Positions 35,533-43,335 of a stretch of 64,000 bases of DNA are shown piece by piece. The stretch covers positions 62,001 to 126,000 of the forward strand of contig NZ_JADOEP010000008.1 of assembly GCF_016745275.1 (NCBI RefSeq), read 5' to 3'. Position 1 is the first letter of the stretch, and each line of letters starts with the position of its first letter. The position numbers were made by a program, and so were the translations under genes. The notes under the pieces were generated by a model that was not told the origin of the DNA, ran no database searches, and saw only the letters and a list, made by a program, of their open reading frames with translations. The DNA comes from Enterococcus sp. BWB1-3. GTDB taxonomy: Bacteria > Bacillota > Bacilli > Lactobacillales > Enterococcaceae.

Positions 35533-36648
35533 TTATACTGACCCGTAAAACATGGTATCGATTGTTGACATAGCCAGTCGCCTTGTTTCCATCAGTGAGT
35601 CTGTATATGTGTCCAATGTCATTTTTATTGATTGATGTCCAAGGATTTTGCTTAAACTGGCTACATCTATTCCTTTTTCTATGCACCTTGTAGCAAACGT
35701 ATTTCTCAATACATGGAACTTGACATCTTTCAATCCGGCATCCTTTAAATTTCTTTTAAAATGATTCGTTATTGTTCTTGGTTCCACTAAACCAGTTGCA
35801 CCTTCTATGACATATTCTGTAGCAGCCCTCTTATGTTTTTCCAACAAATATTTTTTTAGATTATTTGCCAGTGGAATCTGACGGATTGAACGGCTGGATT
35901 TAGGTGTCCCTTCTATCAATTTTGTCTTTGAATGCAAAGAAGACTCATCCAGCACTCTGGATACAGTTCGCCTAACGTAGATAAGCTCATTTTCTATATC
36001 AATGTCAGACCATTTTAAGCCGCTAATCTCCCCAATTCGCATGCCGGAATAAAGAGACAGTATGACTGGTGAACATCCTTTCTCCTGAAATGCAACAAAT
36101 TCCAATTTTCTCTGTTGCTCTATAGACAAAGCATGGACCTCTGTTCTTTTTGCTTTTGGAAGCTCTACAAAATCACAGGGGTTTTCCACAATATATGACT
36201 GACGTTTTGCATCATTCAAGCATTTTTTTACAATGCTGAATATATTTTTTATTGATCCTGCAGATAAATCTTTTTGTAGAATAAAAATAAAATTTTGTAA
36301 ATCTTTTGTTTGAAGTTTTGTGAGTGGATAGTTTCCTAGAAGCGGTAATATATGCTTCTTAATCAAGCGGAAATAGTTAGAATACGTAGTAGGCTTTACC
36401 TGATTTTTCACCTGAGTAGTCACCCAATATTGAAGCCAGTCAGAAAATAGGTCATAGTAAGGATTAATCACTGCACTATTTTCAAGATGTTGTGCTTTTA
36501 CCTTGAATAATTTTTCTTTCACCTCAGTGTATTTTTTCCCATAAACAGAACCATAGATGATTTTCCCGTTGCTGGTTCTTGCCTTTACGTATCTGCCTTC
36601 CCATCGGCCATCTTTTCGTTTATAGATATTCTCACCTTTTTTCGCCAA
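35533..36648 (-). CDS. Tyrosine recombinase controlling the invertible segment
   Basis: 371 aa from TTG 36648, 6 bases after GGGGAG, giving MAKKGENIYKRKDG. The relic at 8842 starts at the equivalent place, which supports this choice. An AP2-like arm-binding N-terminus (about 1-50), a SAM-like core-binding domain (about 65-155) and a catalytic domain follow. Catalytic residues seen: Arg204 (SGMRIGEISGLKW), His312 and Arg315 (FHVLRNTF), His338 (LGHQS), Tyr348 (LDTYTDS). It is of the Tn916/phage integrase type, but no excisionase, relaxase or phage gene accompanies it. It lies between inverted sites, so it is best read as the inversion enzyme of a phase switch. A longer frame to 36693 exists without a ribosome site. 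Confidence 0.87.
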   Translation of the reverse strand: MAKKGENIYKRKDGRWEGRYVKARTSNGKIIYGSVYGKKYTEVKEKLFKVKAQHLENSAVINPYYDLFSDWLQYWVTTQVKNQVKPTTYSNYFRLIKKHILPLLGNYPLTKLQTKDLQNFIFILQKDLSAGSIKNIFSIVKKCLNDAKRQSYIVENPCDFVELPKAKRTEVHALSIEQQRKLEFVAFQEKGCSPVILSLYSGMRIGEISGLKWSDIDIENELIYVRRTVSRVLDESSLHSKTKLIEGTPKSSRSIRQIPLANNLKKYLLEKHKRAATEYVIEGATGLVEPRTITNHFKRNLKDAGLKDVKFHVLRNTFATRCIEKGIDVASLSKILGHQSIKMTLDTYTDSLMETRRLAMSTIDTMFYGSV

Positions 36649-36710
36649 TTGAATCTCCCCTTTTCTCCACTCATCACTAGTAACACTTGACAATTTTTTT
36701 GACGGCTCAT
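36585..36710 (-). CDS. Leader ORF overlapping the recombinase start
   Basis: 41 codons from ATG 36710, 9 bases after a perfect GGAGGGG at 36720-36726. That is the best ribosome site upstream of the recombinase, yet it opens a different frame. It runs over the recombinase TTG start and stops at 36585. Codons 23-25 read CGA AAA AAG, giving the heptamer A AAA AAG, a classic -1 slippery sequence. A -1 shift there enters the recombinase frame exactly at its KGENIYKRKDG. It may couple, repress or, by frameshift, supply translation of the recombinase. The peptide itself resembles nothing I know. Confidence 0.4.
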   Translation of the reverse strand: MSRQKNCQVLLVMSGEKGRFNWRKKVRISINEKMADGKADT

Positions 36711-36803
36711 TTTGTATTTCCCCTCCTTCTTTTTCTAAAAATTCTTATTTTTTTCTGAATTTACAAATCATAAAAAAATAAAAGTGAAATTTTTATGATT
36801 ATC

Positions 36804-36832
36804 TTGACAAAAACTAAGTACATTGCTAAGAT
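36804..36832 (+). promoter_or_regulatory. Outward promoter inside the invertible segment
   Basis: A perfect TTGACA (36804-36809), a 17-base spacer and TAAGAT (36827-36832) face right, away from the recombinase and from the pilus genes. In the present orientation it transcribes only the gap to the terminator at 37221-37263. After inversion it would face the pilus operon with a leader of about 260 bases. Confidence 0.75.
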
Positions 36833-36900
36833 AATATCGACAAGTAATGAACAGATTGTAAAATTTTCTGTTGTAAATATTTATTTTAATAACATTTACA

Positions 36901-36927
36901 TTTCCTAATTTTAGCTGAATTAAGAAA
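36901..36927 (-). repeat. Right inverted recombination site
   Basis: Read on the minus strand: arm TTTCTTAAT, centre TCAGCTAAA, arm ATTAGGAAA, the right arm again matching the inverted left arm in 8 of 9. The 21-bp identity with the left site is perfect; the outer arms differ by two bases. It lies 253 bases upstream of the recombinase start. Confidence 0.85.
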
Positions 36928-37398
36928 TATGTTTCATTACTACCCTTGATTTAATAAGGTAGAAATCACACAACCATTTTTTCTTTCTCTCTCAAAAAAA
37001 AACATATTTTTTACAATTAAATACTCATTTAAAAATCATAACATTTTGAAAATAACACTTCAATTTTTATTTTATATGATACATCAAAAATTATTGAACA
37101 CGAAAAACAAGTCTTACAGAATGAATAACTTTGATTAAAGTCAGATAAATAGCTGTTTTTTTCTCTTTATAAAGTACATAATACCTTTAAGTAAGTAATT
37201 TAATTCATTTTCATACAAAAAGCCCGGTGAATCTTCATTTATGAAGGTTCCTCCGGGTCTTTTAATTATTATTTCTCTACCAATATACTTGTAAAAGAAG
37301 ATAACAAGACTTCAGTCTTTATATATCATCTTCAAGATTGAGACTTTTTACAAATTCCTATCAAAGAAGTCTTTCTCTTTTTTAAATAATTTTTTTCT
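36928..37398. other. Gene-free stretch right of the switch
   Basis: AT-rich, with no supported ORF. It holds the terminator at 37221-37263. It is the sequence that the outward promoter reads in the present orientation, so any transcript here would be short and untranslated. Confidence 0.6.
37221..37263. terminator. Bidirectional terminator right of the switch
   Basis: CCCGG-n-CCGGG with an inner GAATCTTCAT / ATGAAGGTTC stem forms a strong hairpin, followed on the plus strand by TCTTTT and preceded by AAAAA. It would stop the outward transcript of the switch (and, after inversion, recombinase read-through) before the genes to the right. Confidence 0.85.
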
Positions 37399-37812
37399 CT
37401 AATTAATTATTGGACCATACTCATCATCTGAAATAAGCTCCAGCTATTCCGGTATGCCGACAGCTATCGTAATATGCTCAAACCGGCTATCCTTTGCCGC
37501 TCCATACCAATACTTCACACCCTCATGAGTGATAACTGTATCTCCGACCTTCAACACTCTGGCTTTCTAACCTTCTTCCTGATACTAGCCTCCTCCGCTC
37601 GCTACCAGTAAAAGCTGATAGCCATCTCAATGAATATGCCAGTAATTCCGGCAGCCCGGCTCAAAAGTCACATTTTACGCACCAACATTGACAGCCGAAT
37701 CAGCAATCAATATTTGAAATTAACTTTGACCAATAAAATACTGGGAAAATACCCCATTTTTTTCTCCAACCGGAAAAATAATACCGTTCTTTATTTCTTC
37801 ATTCTTTATCAT
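37399..37812 (-). pseudogene. Dead cupin-domain gene
   Basis: A single uninterrupted frame of 138 codons reads as a small cupin protein (MIKNEEIKNGIIFPVGEKNG, NVTFEPGCRNYWHIH, HEGVKYWYGAAKDS, FEHITIAVG) but contains six in-frame stops and no frameshift. Several stops sit where family members carry Trp or Gln (GGG-stop-YQEEG-stop-KARVLKVGD, PE-stop-LEL). Metal-binding His residues of the cupin motif are partly kept. The start ATG 37812 still has a GGAGG. It lies downstream of the NAD(P)-binding protein gene, a common pairing, so both were probably one operon. Confidence 0.85.
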
Positions 37813-37964
37813 CTATACTCCTCCATCTTATCTCTTCTCAAACTAAAATCATCTTATGCAGTCCATATTCCAGCCCTTGTCAGTTCACCTTACTTCCATT
37901 CGTCCAATACCTGTTGACGGACATCACATGCACGAAAGGTATCATCAATATAAAACTGCGCAGT

Positions 37965-38597
37965 TCAGTCTGTATTCAGCTCGGCTACTCCCAAACTTTG
38001 TTGAGCATAACACTCGGGATCAGCCAAAATATCCATCAATAACCGGGCAACTGCCTCTCTGGCAACTTGCCTGCCCCTGACAGGCTCCGATTTTTGTGTC
38101 AAAACATATCTTTCATTATTTATCTGATTGTAAAGCCATGTCATCCGTAGAATTGTATAATTGATTCCGGATTGTTCAATAATTTCAGCAGAAAGTTTTT
38201 GGCGATCTACCAGAGTATTTCCTGCTATCCGAGCATAGGAATGTCCATATCTGGCAATTAATTCATCATAAATTCCCAAAATAGAAGAGCAGATTAATCG
38301 ATCTACTTCACAAATTTTCATAGCATTTAAAATCTGCTGTGTCGCTGCCGGAGAGTCCAGACTATTTAAATAAACAATATCCACTCCTTCCATATCCACT
38401 CCTTCCATTGCCTCCACCAGTATATTCCAATCAGTAAAATCACCATCAATAATTTTTTCTCTTTTTGGTTTTAATCGTTTTAACCGACGAGTGCCATTTC
38501 TCGCATAAAGAATCAGTTCGTCCTGCCGCTCATTCAAAATCCTTTTAGTGAACCGACGACTAATCTCTCCAGCAGCCCCCAAAATTAATATTCTCAT
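37965..38597 (-). CDS. NAD(P)-binding oxidoreductase (atypical SDR, NmrA/YwnB-like)
   Basis: 210 aa. The N-terminal Rossmann motif is MRILILGAAGEISRRF (a GxxGxxxR variant), with ILYARNGTRR for the NADP phosphate and IVYLNSLDSP in the fold. The catalytic Tyr-x3-Lys of classical SDRs is not evident, as expected for the atypical group. The sequence contains a perfect tandem duplication, VDMEG VDMEG, from a 15-bp repeat at about 38382-38411, which probably lengthens a surface loop. Transcribed from the overspaced promoter at 38674-38704 together with the dead cupin gene. Substrate unknown; quinone or aldehyde stress is suggested by the promoter type. Confidence 0.8.
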   Translation of the reverse strand: MRILILGAAGEISRRFTKRILNERQDELILYARNGTRRLKRLKPKREKIIDGDFTDWNILVEAMEGVDMEGVDIVYLNSLDSPAATQQILNAMKICEVDRLICSSILGIYDELIARYGHSYARIAGNTLVDRQKLSAEIIEQSGINYTILRMTWLYNQINNERYVLTQKSEPVRGRQVAREAVARLLMDILADPECYAQQSLGVAELNTD

Positions 38598-38673
38598 AAA
38601 CCTCTCCCTTCCATGTATCTATAAAATCTTCAAATATTTAACTTACACTGAATAGATTCCTTCAATACTTTCA

Positions 38674-38704
38674 AGAATACCCCCTGAAGTGAACTTTAGG
38701 TCAA
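38674..38704 (-). promoter_or_regulatory. MerR-type overspaced promoter
   Basis: On the minus strand TTGACC (38704-38699) and TATTCT (38679-38674) are 19 bases apart. The spacer holds a dyad CCTAAAGT-TC-ACTTCAGG, the arrangement on which MerR-family activators twist the DNA. It drives the oxidoreductase gene. No MerR gene lies in the window. Confidence 0.75.
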
Positions 38705-38983
38705 GAGATTAAGAACAACTTTTTCAGTATATTTTCCTGGAAGGCATACTCTGGAAATTTTGTCTCACTGAAAAAAAGTAAATTTCTTGATTCAGGAAAT
38801 AAAGGAAAAAAAACCACACTATACAGCAGTCCAAAAAATCCAATTTGTTTAGATAATTTACTATCCGGTCATTCTTTAATGACAATAATTAATAGGCATT
38901 TCCGATGTATTTATCTTTAGATTGATTTTATATTTGACATCCACTTTGAAATTAACAAATTATAACAAAAATAAAGTTATATG

Positions 38984-39012
38984 TTGTTTCGTTATATTTA
39001 CCATGCTATATT
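38984..39012 (+). promoter_or_regulatory. Probable promoter of the M24-fold gene
   Basis: TTGTTT (38984-38989), 17 bases, TATATT (39007-39012), 40 bases before ATG 39052. GTTATAT occurs twice, at about 38976 and 38991, around the -35 region and might be operator half-sites for the DeoR regulator encoded downstream. The rest of the 454-base gap holds the MerR-type promoter and nothing else I can name. Confidence 0.5.
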
Positions 39013-39051
39013 AAACTTGTAGAAAATCATTACTTATAGAGGAGAAGAAAA

Positions 39052-40437
39052 ATGAAAATTGTTACCTCAGAAATCGCGCAACCTACTATATCCCAAAAGT
39101 TATTTCCAGTCGATTTGAGTCAGACGACTATGGAAGAAAGAAAAAATAATCTATTGACGAAAATGAAGGAACATCAATTGGATACTATTTTTATCTATGC
39201 GGACCGTGAGCATGGTTCAAATTTCGAATATTTGACTGGATTTATTCCCCGTTTTGAAGAAGCCTGTCTGGTTGTTCATTCAAACGGCAGTGCTTTTTTA
39301 CTTTTAGGAAATGAAAATACAAAAATGGGCAGCTATTCCCGCATAGCTGCTGAAGTTATTCATGTTCCTTACTTTTCTTTACCTAATCAGCCGATGGAAG
39401 ATGACGCCCCTTTCACCAGTTATTTGGTACAGGCCGGCATTCATGAAGACAGTCGGCTGGGGCTTATCGGCTGGAAAAATTTCACTACAGCTTATCAGGA
39501 TAATCGATCACTATTTGATCTGCCGCATTTCATTGTTTCAGGACTGGAAAAGCTCGTTGCCAGTCCGGCTCAGTTAATGAATTATGCAGATTTACTGATT
39601 GGTCCTTCTGATGGTCTAAGAACCGTGAACAACGCAAATGAAATAGCACATTACGAATACGGTGCTGCCTTGGCTGGTCAATGTATTTTGACTACTCTAA
39701 ATCGGATCAAGCTCGGTAAAACTGAGCTTGATCTGGCAGAAACACTGGCTGCTTCCGGACAGCCTCACAGTGTTACAACGATTTGTGCAACAGGTGATCG
39801 GTTCACAAACGCTGTACTTTATCCAAGAAATAAGCAGGTTCAGCTAGGGGATACCTTTTCATTAACAACTGGCTATAAGGGCGGACTATCCAGTCGAGCC
39901 GCCTATGTTGCTCAGTCTCCAAAAGATCTGCCGGCAGCTGTACAGGATTATGAAGAAAAAATTGCTCAGCCGTATTATCAGGCATTTGTTACCTGGCTGG
40001 AGACAATTCGAATCGGGATGACTGGAAAAGAATTATTTGACACAATTCAGACCATACTGCCAAAAGAAAACTATCACTGGGAATTAAATCCCGGTCATTT
40101 TACAGCAGATGAAGAATGGATGGCTTCTCCTTTTTGTGAGGGCTCAACCAGTATTCTTAAAAGCGGGCAGCTGTTTCAAATTGACATCATCCCTAAAGTA
40201 AAGGGGTACGGCGGAGTCAGCTGCGAAGATGGTATTGTACTGGCAGATAACGAGCTGCGTGCTGAAATCCAAAAGGAATATCCTGAAATGTGGGAACGTT
40301 TTTCCAAACGCAGAGACTACATTATTAACGAATTAAATATACAGCTTTCAGAAGACATTTTGCCGTTGAATGACATCGTGGCTTATTACAGACCTTTCCT
40401 GCTAAATCAAAATCTGGCTTTTTCAGTAAAAAAATAG
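39052..40437 (+). CDS. M24-fold protein (creatinase/aminopeptidase P-like), metal site degenerate
   Basis: 461 aa. An N-terminal creatinase-type domain (about 25-180; LTGFIPRFEEACLVV) is followed by a pita-bread M24 domain (about 195-430). In metal-dependent members two Asp ligands appear in LDFG and SDxTR. Here the equivalent region reads GDTFSLTTGYKGGLSSRAAYV, with Thr and Ser instead. A His (LNPGHF) and a Glu (SCEDGIVL) remain. It is therefore unlikely to be a standard two-metal peptidase and may be metal-free, like creatinase, or non-catalytic. It stands upstream of a DeoR regulator in the same direction, with a 124-base gap. Confidence 0.75.
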   Translation: MKIVTSEIAQPTISQKLFPVDLSQTTMEERKNNLLTKMKEHQLDTIFIYADREHGSNFEYLTGFIPRFEEACLVVHSNGSAFLLLGNENTKMGSYSRIAAEVIHVPYFSLPNQPMEDDAPFTSYLVQAGIHEDSRLGLIGWKNFTTAYQDNRSLFDLPHFIVSGLEKLVASPAQLMNYADLLIGPSDGLRTVNNANEIAHYEYGAALAGQCILTTLNRIKLGKTELDLAETLAASGQPHSVTTICATGDRFTNAVLYPRNKQVQLGDTFSLTTGYKGGLSSRAAYVAQSPKDLPAAVQDYEEKIAQPYYQAFVTWLETIRIGMTGKELFDTIQTILPKENYHWELNPGHFTADEEWMASPFCEGSTSILKSGQLFQIDIIPKVKGYGGVSCEDGIVLADNELRAEIQKEYPEMWERFSKRRDYIINELNIQLSEDILPLNDIVAYYRPFLLNQNLAFSVKK

Positions 40438-40561
40438 GCTGCTAGATTTCAGAGAAAATTGAATTTAAGAGCTCAGAAACAAACCCAACCATCACTAGTC
40501 TTAGAACAGTCATTTCTACAGAGGGTTTAAAATAATAATTTGAAGAAAAGAGGGAGAGAGA

Positions 40562-41323
40562 ATGAACCAAAAACAGCGACAGGATTTAATCGTGGAAAGA
40601 ATCCGAATGACCGGACAAGTGACTACCAAAGAATTGGCTGATGAATTATCAGTATCTTCCATGACAATCGGTCGGGATTTAAAAGAACTGGCAAATCAGC
40701 AGATTGTTGAACTGTTCCATGGCGGCGCTGTTTATAAAGATGCAAATTTACTGGAATACCCTATGTCCATCAAAGAAGATGTCTCTGTGGAAGAAAAAAA
40801 AATGATAGCTAAATACTGTAAAAATCTGGTAAAAAACGGAGATGCTGTCTTTATTGAAACAGGAACCACTACTCTGTTTGTTGCTCAGGAATTATTTTCA
40901 TTTAAATACTGTAACTTTTTTTCTAACTCTCTTTTGGTTCTGAATGCTCTCTCAAAAATTGAAGGAATCATGCTCCACAGTATTCCAGGCAAATACAGAG
41001 AACTCTCAAAAGGCTTTTTAGGAATCGAAACAGCCAGTTATATTAGGAGCTATCACTTTGACATTTGCTTTATAGGTACTGAAGGAATTGATGCTCAAGG
41101 AAATGTTACTCTCCTAAGTGAAGAAGACACCTTTACGAAACAGGCAATTATGGCTCAGTCAAAAATAAATGTGCTGGTTGCAGACCATACTAAATTTGAA
41201 AAGATATTTTTTTGCAAGATTGGCAACATCCGTGAGTTCGATTGGGTTATCACAGATTTGAATGAGTGCTCTGAGTTGTTTAAAAAACTGAAGCAGTTGA
41301 ATCCCAACCTGATCTCTGTTTAA
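40562..41323 (+). CDS. DeoR-family transcriptional regulator
   Basis: 253 aa. The N-terminal winged HTH (about 5-55: MTGQVTTKELADELSVSSMTIGRDLKELANQQIVELFHGGA, shown only in part here) is typical of DeoR. The effector domain (about 75-235) has the DeoRC patterns IETGTTTLFVAQEL, FFSNSLLVLNAL, CFIGTEGIDAQGNV and KINVLVADHTKFEK. These regulators usually bind phosphosugars. It follows the M24-fold gene and may regulate it. A repeat element at 41338-41600 lies just downstream. Confidence 0.88.
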   Translation: MNQKQRQDLIVERIRMTGQVTTKELADELSVSSMTIGRDLKELANQQIVELFHGGAVYKDANLLEYPMSIKEDVSVEEKKMIAKYCKNLVKNGDAVFIETGTTTLFVAQELFSFKYCNFFSNSLLVLNALSKIEGIMLHSIPGKYRELSKGFLGIETASYIRSYHFDICFIGTEGIDAQGNVTLLSEEDTFTKQAIMAQSKINVLVADHTKFEKIFFCKIGNIREFDWVITDLNECSELFKKLKQLNPNLISV

Positions 41324-41337
41324 GTCAGAAAAATGAA

Positions 41338-41600
41338 AACGAGTTTGGGACAGAAATAAAGTTCCAAACTCTCTTCATATCTACACCCGAATAAACGGCG
41401 GTACAAAAGCAAAAATTCTTTTTGCGACGAGTAACCGCAGGAACAACTCCTTCGGAATTAAGCCGAACTATCCTGAAAATATGAGGAGCTCCAGGAAGGT
41501 ATCAATTCACAGCTATTCATTCTATGAATAGTGTTCCTTGACAATTTTCGGATATTCCTTCTTAATTCTCGGAGCTGATCGTTTTTGTCCCGACCTCGTT
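41338..41600. repeat. 263-bp intergenic element with inverted ends
   Basis: The ends AACGAGTTTGGGACAGAAA and, inverted, AACGAGGTCGGGACAAAAA match at 15 of the first 18 positions. Inside is GCGACGAGTAACCGCAGGAA (41424-41443), the inverse of the 22-bp unit repeated at 48644-48750. There is no ORF. It lies between convergent genes, so it may act as a terminator-like RNA structure or be a MITE-like element. A short relative of its end (GAGGTCGAGACAAA) starts at 44234. Confidence 0.6.
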
Positions 41601-41646
41601 AATAATAGATAAATCATTTACAAAGTAACAGTTAAGAAAAATATCG

Positions 41647-42291
41647 TCAGTCATCACTTATATTCAAGATCAGCTGCTTTTTATCCAATTTCACTCCTGC
41701 ATTTTCCAGTTTCAAAACCAGCTCCTGAATATTTCCTTTAAAAATACAGCCGTCCATTCCGGCATTGATTGCTCCCTCAACATTTATCGCCAGATCATCA
41801 ATGAAAAGGCATTCGCTCGGAACCAGTTGAAAATGACTGCAAAAAGCCTGGAATATTTCGATTTGGGGTTTCAAAAGCTTCCATTCAGCTGATACAAAAG
41901 CACTATCAAAAAGATCCAACGCCGGAATTCTATGTTTAAATTCATGAAAGGCATGAGGAGCATTAGAAAGAATATATAACTTGTATCCTTGATCTTTCAG
42001 TTGTTTTACAAGAGGTTTCATCGCTTCATTCGGTTTGATTTCTTCGTGCCAGCAGTCAATAATTTCCAACACAGTATCATGAAGACTTTCCTTTACCCTG
42101 CTGCAAATCGTTCTGCCTAATTCTTCTTTGGAGATCGTTCCCCGATCATACTTAATCCATTCTACAGACAGAAAAATCTCATGAAGCAGCAGCTCCTGAT
42201 ATTCTGGAACATCTGTGAATCTCTTAATAAATTTTGCCGGAGCATAGTGCACCAGTACATTTCCTACATCAAATACAATATTTTTTATCAT
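41647..42291 (-). CDS. HAD-family hydrolase (subfamily IA)
   Basis: 214 aa phosphatase-like protein. Motif I is FDVGNVLVH (nucleophile Asp8 and the +2 position Gly-Asn variant), motif II LYILSNAPHAF, motif III KLLKPQIEIF, motif IV ECLFIDDLAINVEGA. The helical cap (about 15-95) is of type C1. The variant of motif I, DVGN in place of DxD, is found in several HAD-IA proteins such as YihX-type phosphatases and epoxide-hydrolase-like members. Likely a sugar-phosphate or small-molecule phosphatase; substrate not deducible. Confidence 0.85.
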   Translation of the reverse strand: MIKNIVFDVGNVLVHYAPAKFIKRFTDVPEYQELLLHEIFLSVEWIKYDRGTISKEELGRTICSRVKESLHDTVLEIIDCWHEEIKPNEAMKPLVKQLKDQGYKLYILSNAPHAFHEFKHRIPALDLFDSAFVSAEWKLLKPQIEIFQAFCSHFQLVPSECLFIDDLAINVEGAINAGMDGCIFKGNIQELVLKLENAGVKLDKKQLILNISDD

Positions 42292-42321
42292 TTATCTTTT
42301 CCCTTCCTGTCATCTAATCAG

Positions 42322-42824
42322 CTAACAAATTTCCTCGTTGGAAAACGTGTCAAAAAAACTTTCAACTGTGTCGCTTGTTGAATCTCCTTTTGATACCTCT
42401 GCCTGATTTCTTTGTCTGACCTCACGAAACAGCTTTTGCTTCCCTTCAGCTTCAGTTAGAAATACCAAGAAGCAGCTGCAGTCAGATTTTTCTTTGCAAC
42501 GTCTGTCTGCTTCATGCCCGCACATTATTAGAAAATTTTTCCAACTGATAAATCCTAATCGATAGCGGATATACATTGAAGCAGTATAATAGTCCATTCC
42601 TCCAGATAATTCCCCAAAGAGCAGGTCATATATGTATTTTCTAAACACCTGAACAGCAGCTTAATTTTTGTTAGTAAAGACCAAATCCAACAGCCACTCT
42701 TCTGGAGCTTCAGACTTACCACAAGCTAGTATTGCCATCCAAAATAAGAACGGGAATCAATTGGTTCTGCATTTAACATTTCTACAATTACAAGCAGCTC
42801 CTGTTTTGAAAACACCATTCTCAT
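42322..42824 (-). pseudogene. Broken gene of unknown function
   Basis: Three pieces line up as one former protein of about 165 aa. The first, from ATG 42824 after GAGGA, is MRMVFSKQELLVIVEMLNAEPIDSRS. A one-base frameshift near 42745 leads to LFWMAILACGKSEAPEEWLLDLVFTNKN, which ends at TAA. The same frame continues as AAVQVFRKYIYDLLFGELSGGMDYYTASMYIRY and on to a stop at 42322. The last part, with CGHEADRRCKEKSDCSCF, could still be made from GTG 42648, but it has no good ribosome site. No family recognised. The alternative is two small genes. Confidence 0.5.
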
Positions 42825-43335
42825 ACCATATTTCCTCATAAACTAAACTTATAAACTGATTTTTCGGTTCAATCGTTATTTTTTGTTCCTTGATAATTTA
42901 ATGACCGTTCATTTGCTTGGTTATTGTGTAATGTTCTAGAATTGTATTTGGAAAGAAGTTGCAGAAAAATACTATTTCTCCTTAACGAAACCATTTTTAC
43001 CAGAAAATAGCTCTTCCATCCGATTGATCGAAAAATAAATTAATCGATTCTTCTCTCATAGCTACTTTCCATTATATATCATTCTACACTTTTTGTTTAA
43101 CCATCCGAAAAAACTTTAACATCAATTAATGCTGAGTCTAAATCAATTATCTCTGTAAGCAAAACTACTTGGTGATTTTTGTCAGTCGCTCACTTATTTT
43201 AAGCTGGAATCCATCCTCTAATTCTTTTCACTCATTCAACCGGTCGAATTTTAGAACACTAATTTTCAGTCATTCTATCAATGTTTCCGCTATTCCTGAT
43301 ATAATTAATGAAGCATACAAAAAGGAGGAAACTAG
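42825..43335. other. 511-base gene-free stretch
   Basis: AT-rich with no supported ORF. A TATAAT (43298-43303) about 33 bases before the ATP-grasp gene start may be its -10 box, but a good -35 is not seen. Confidence 0.45.

Larger units (their letters stand above)
35445..36927. mobile_element. Invertible DNA segment (phase switch) carrying its recombinase
   Basis: A 1483-bp segment bounded by inverted sites at 35445-35471 and 36927-36901 contains one tyrosine recombinase gene and an outward promoter. Because the sites are inverted, recombination between them flips the segment and does not excise it. In this assembly the strong promoter (36804-36832) points right, into gene-free DNA ending at a terminator. 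After inversion its -35 and -10 would lie at about 35568-35563 and 35545-35540, pointing left into the pilus genes. I see no good promoter between the left site and the first pilus gene, and no clear terminator after the recombinase, so weak read-through is possible in the present orientation. Confidence 0.8.

Noticed and set aside
35381-35686. 101-aa ORF across the left recombination site
   Set aside because: It overlaps the recombinase 3' end in another frame and has no ribosome site. It is a shadow.
36648-36693. Longer recombinase start at TTG 36693
   Set aside because: No ribosome site lies before it, while TTG 36648 has GGGGAG and matches the start of the relic copy at 8842.
35445-36927. 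Integrated mobile element with attachment sites
   Set aside because: The repeats are inverted, not direct, and the segment holds only the recombinase. Inversion, not excision, is expected.
37399-37812. Stop-codon reassignment as explanation for the cupin frame
   Set aside because: All three stop types occur in the frame and the neighbouring genes use standard stops, so decay is the simple reading.
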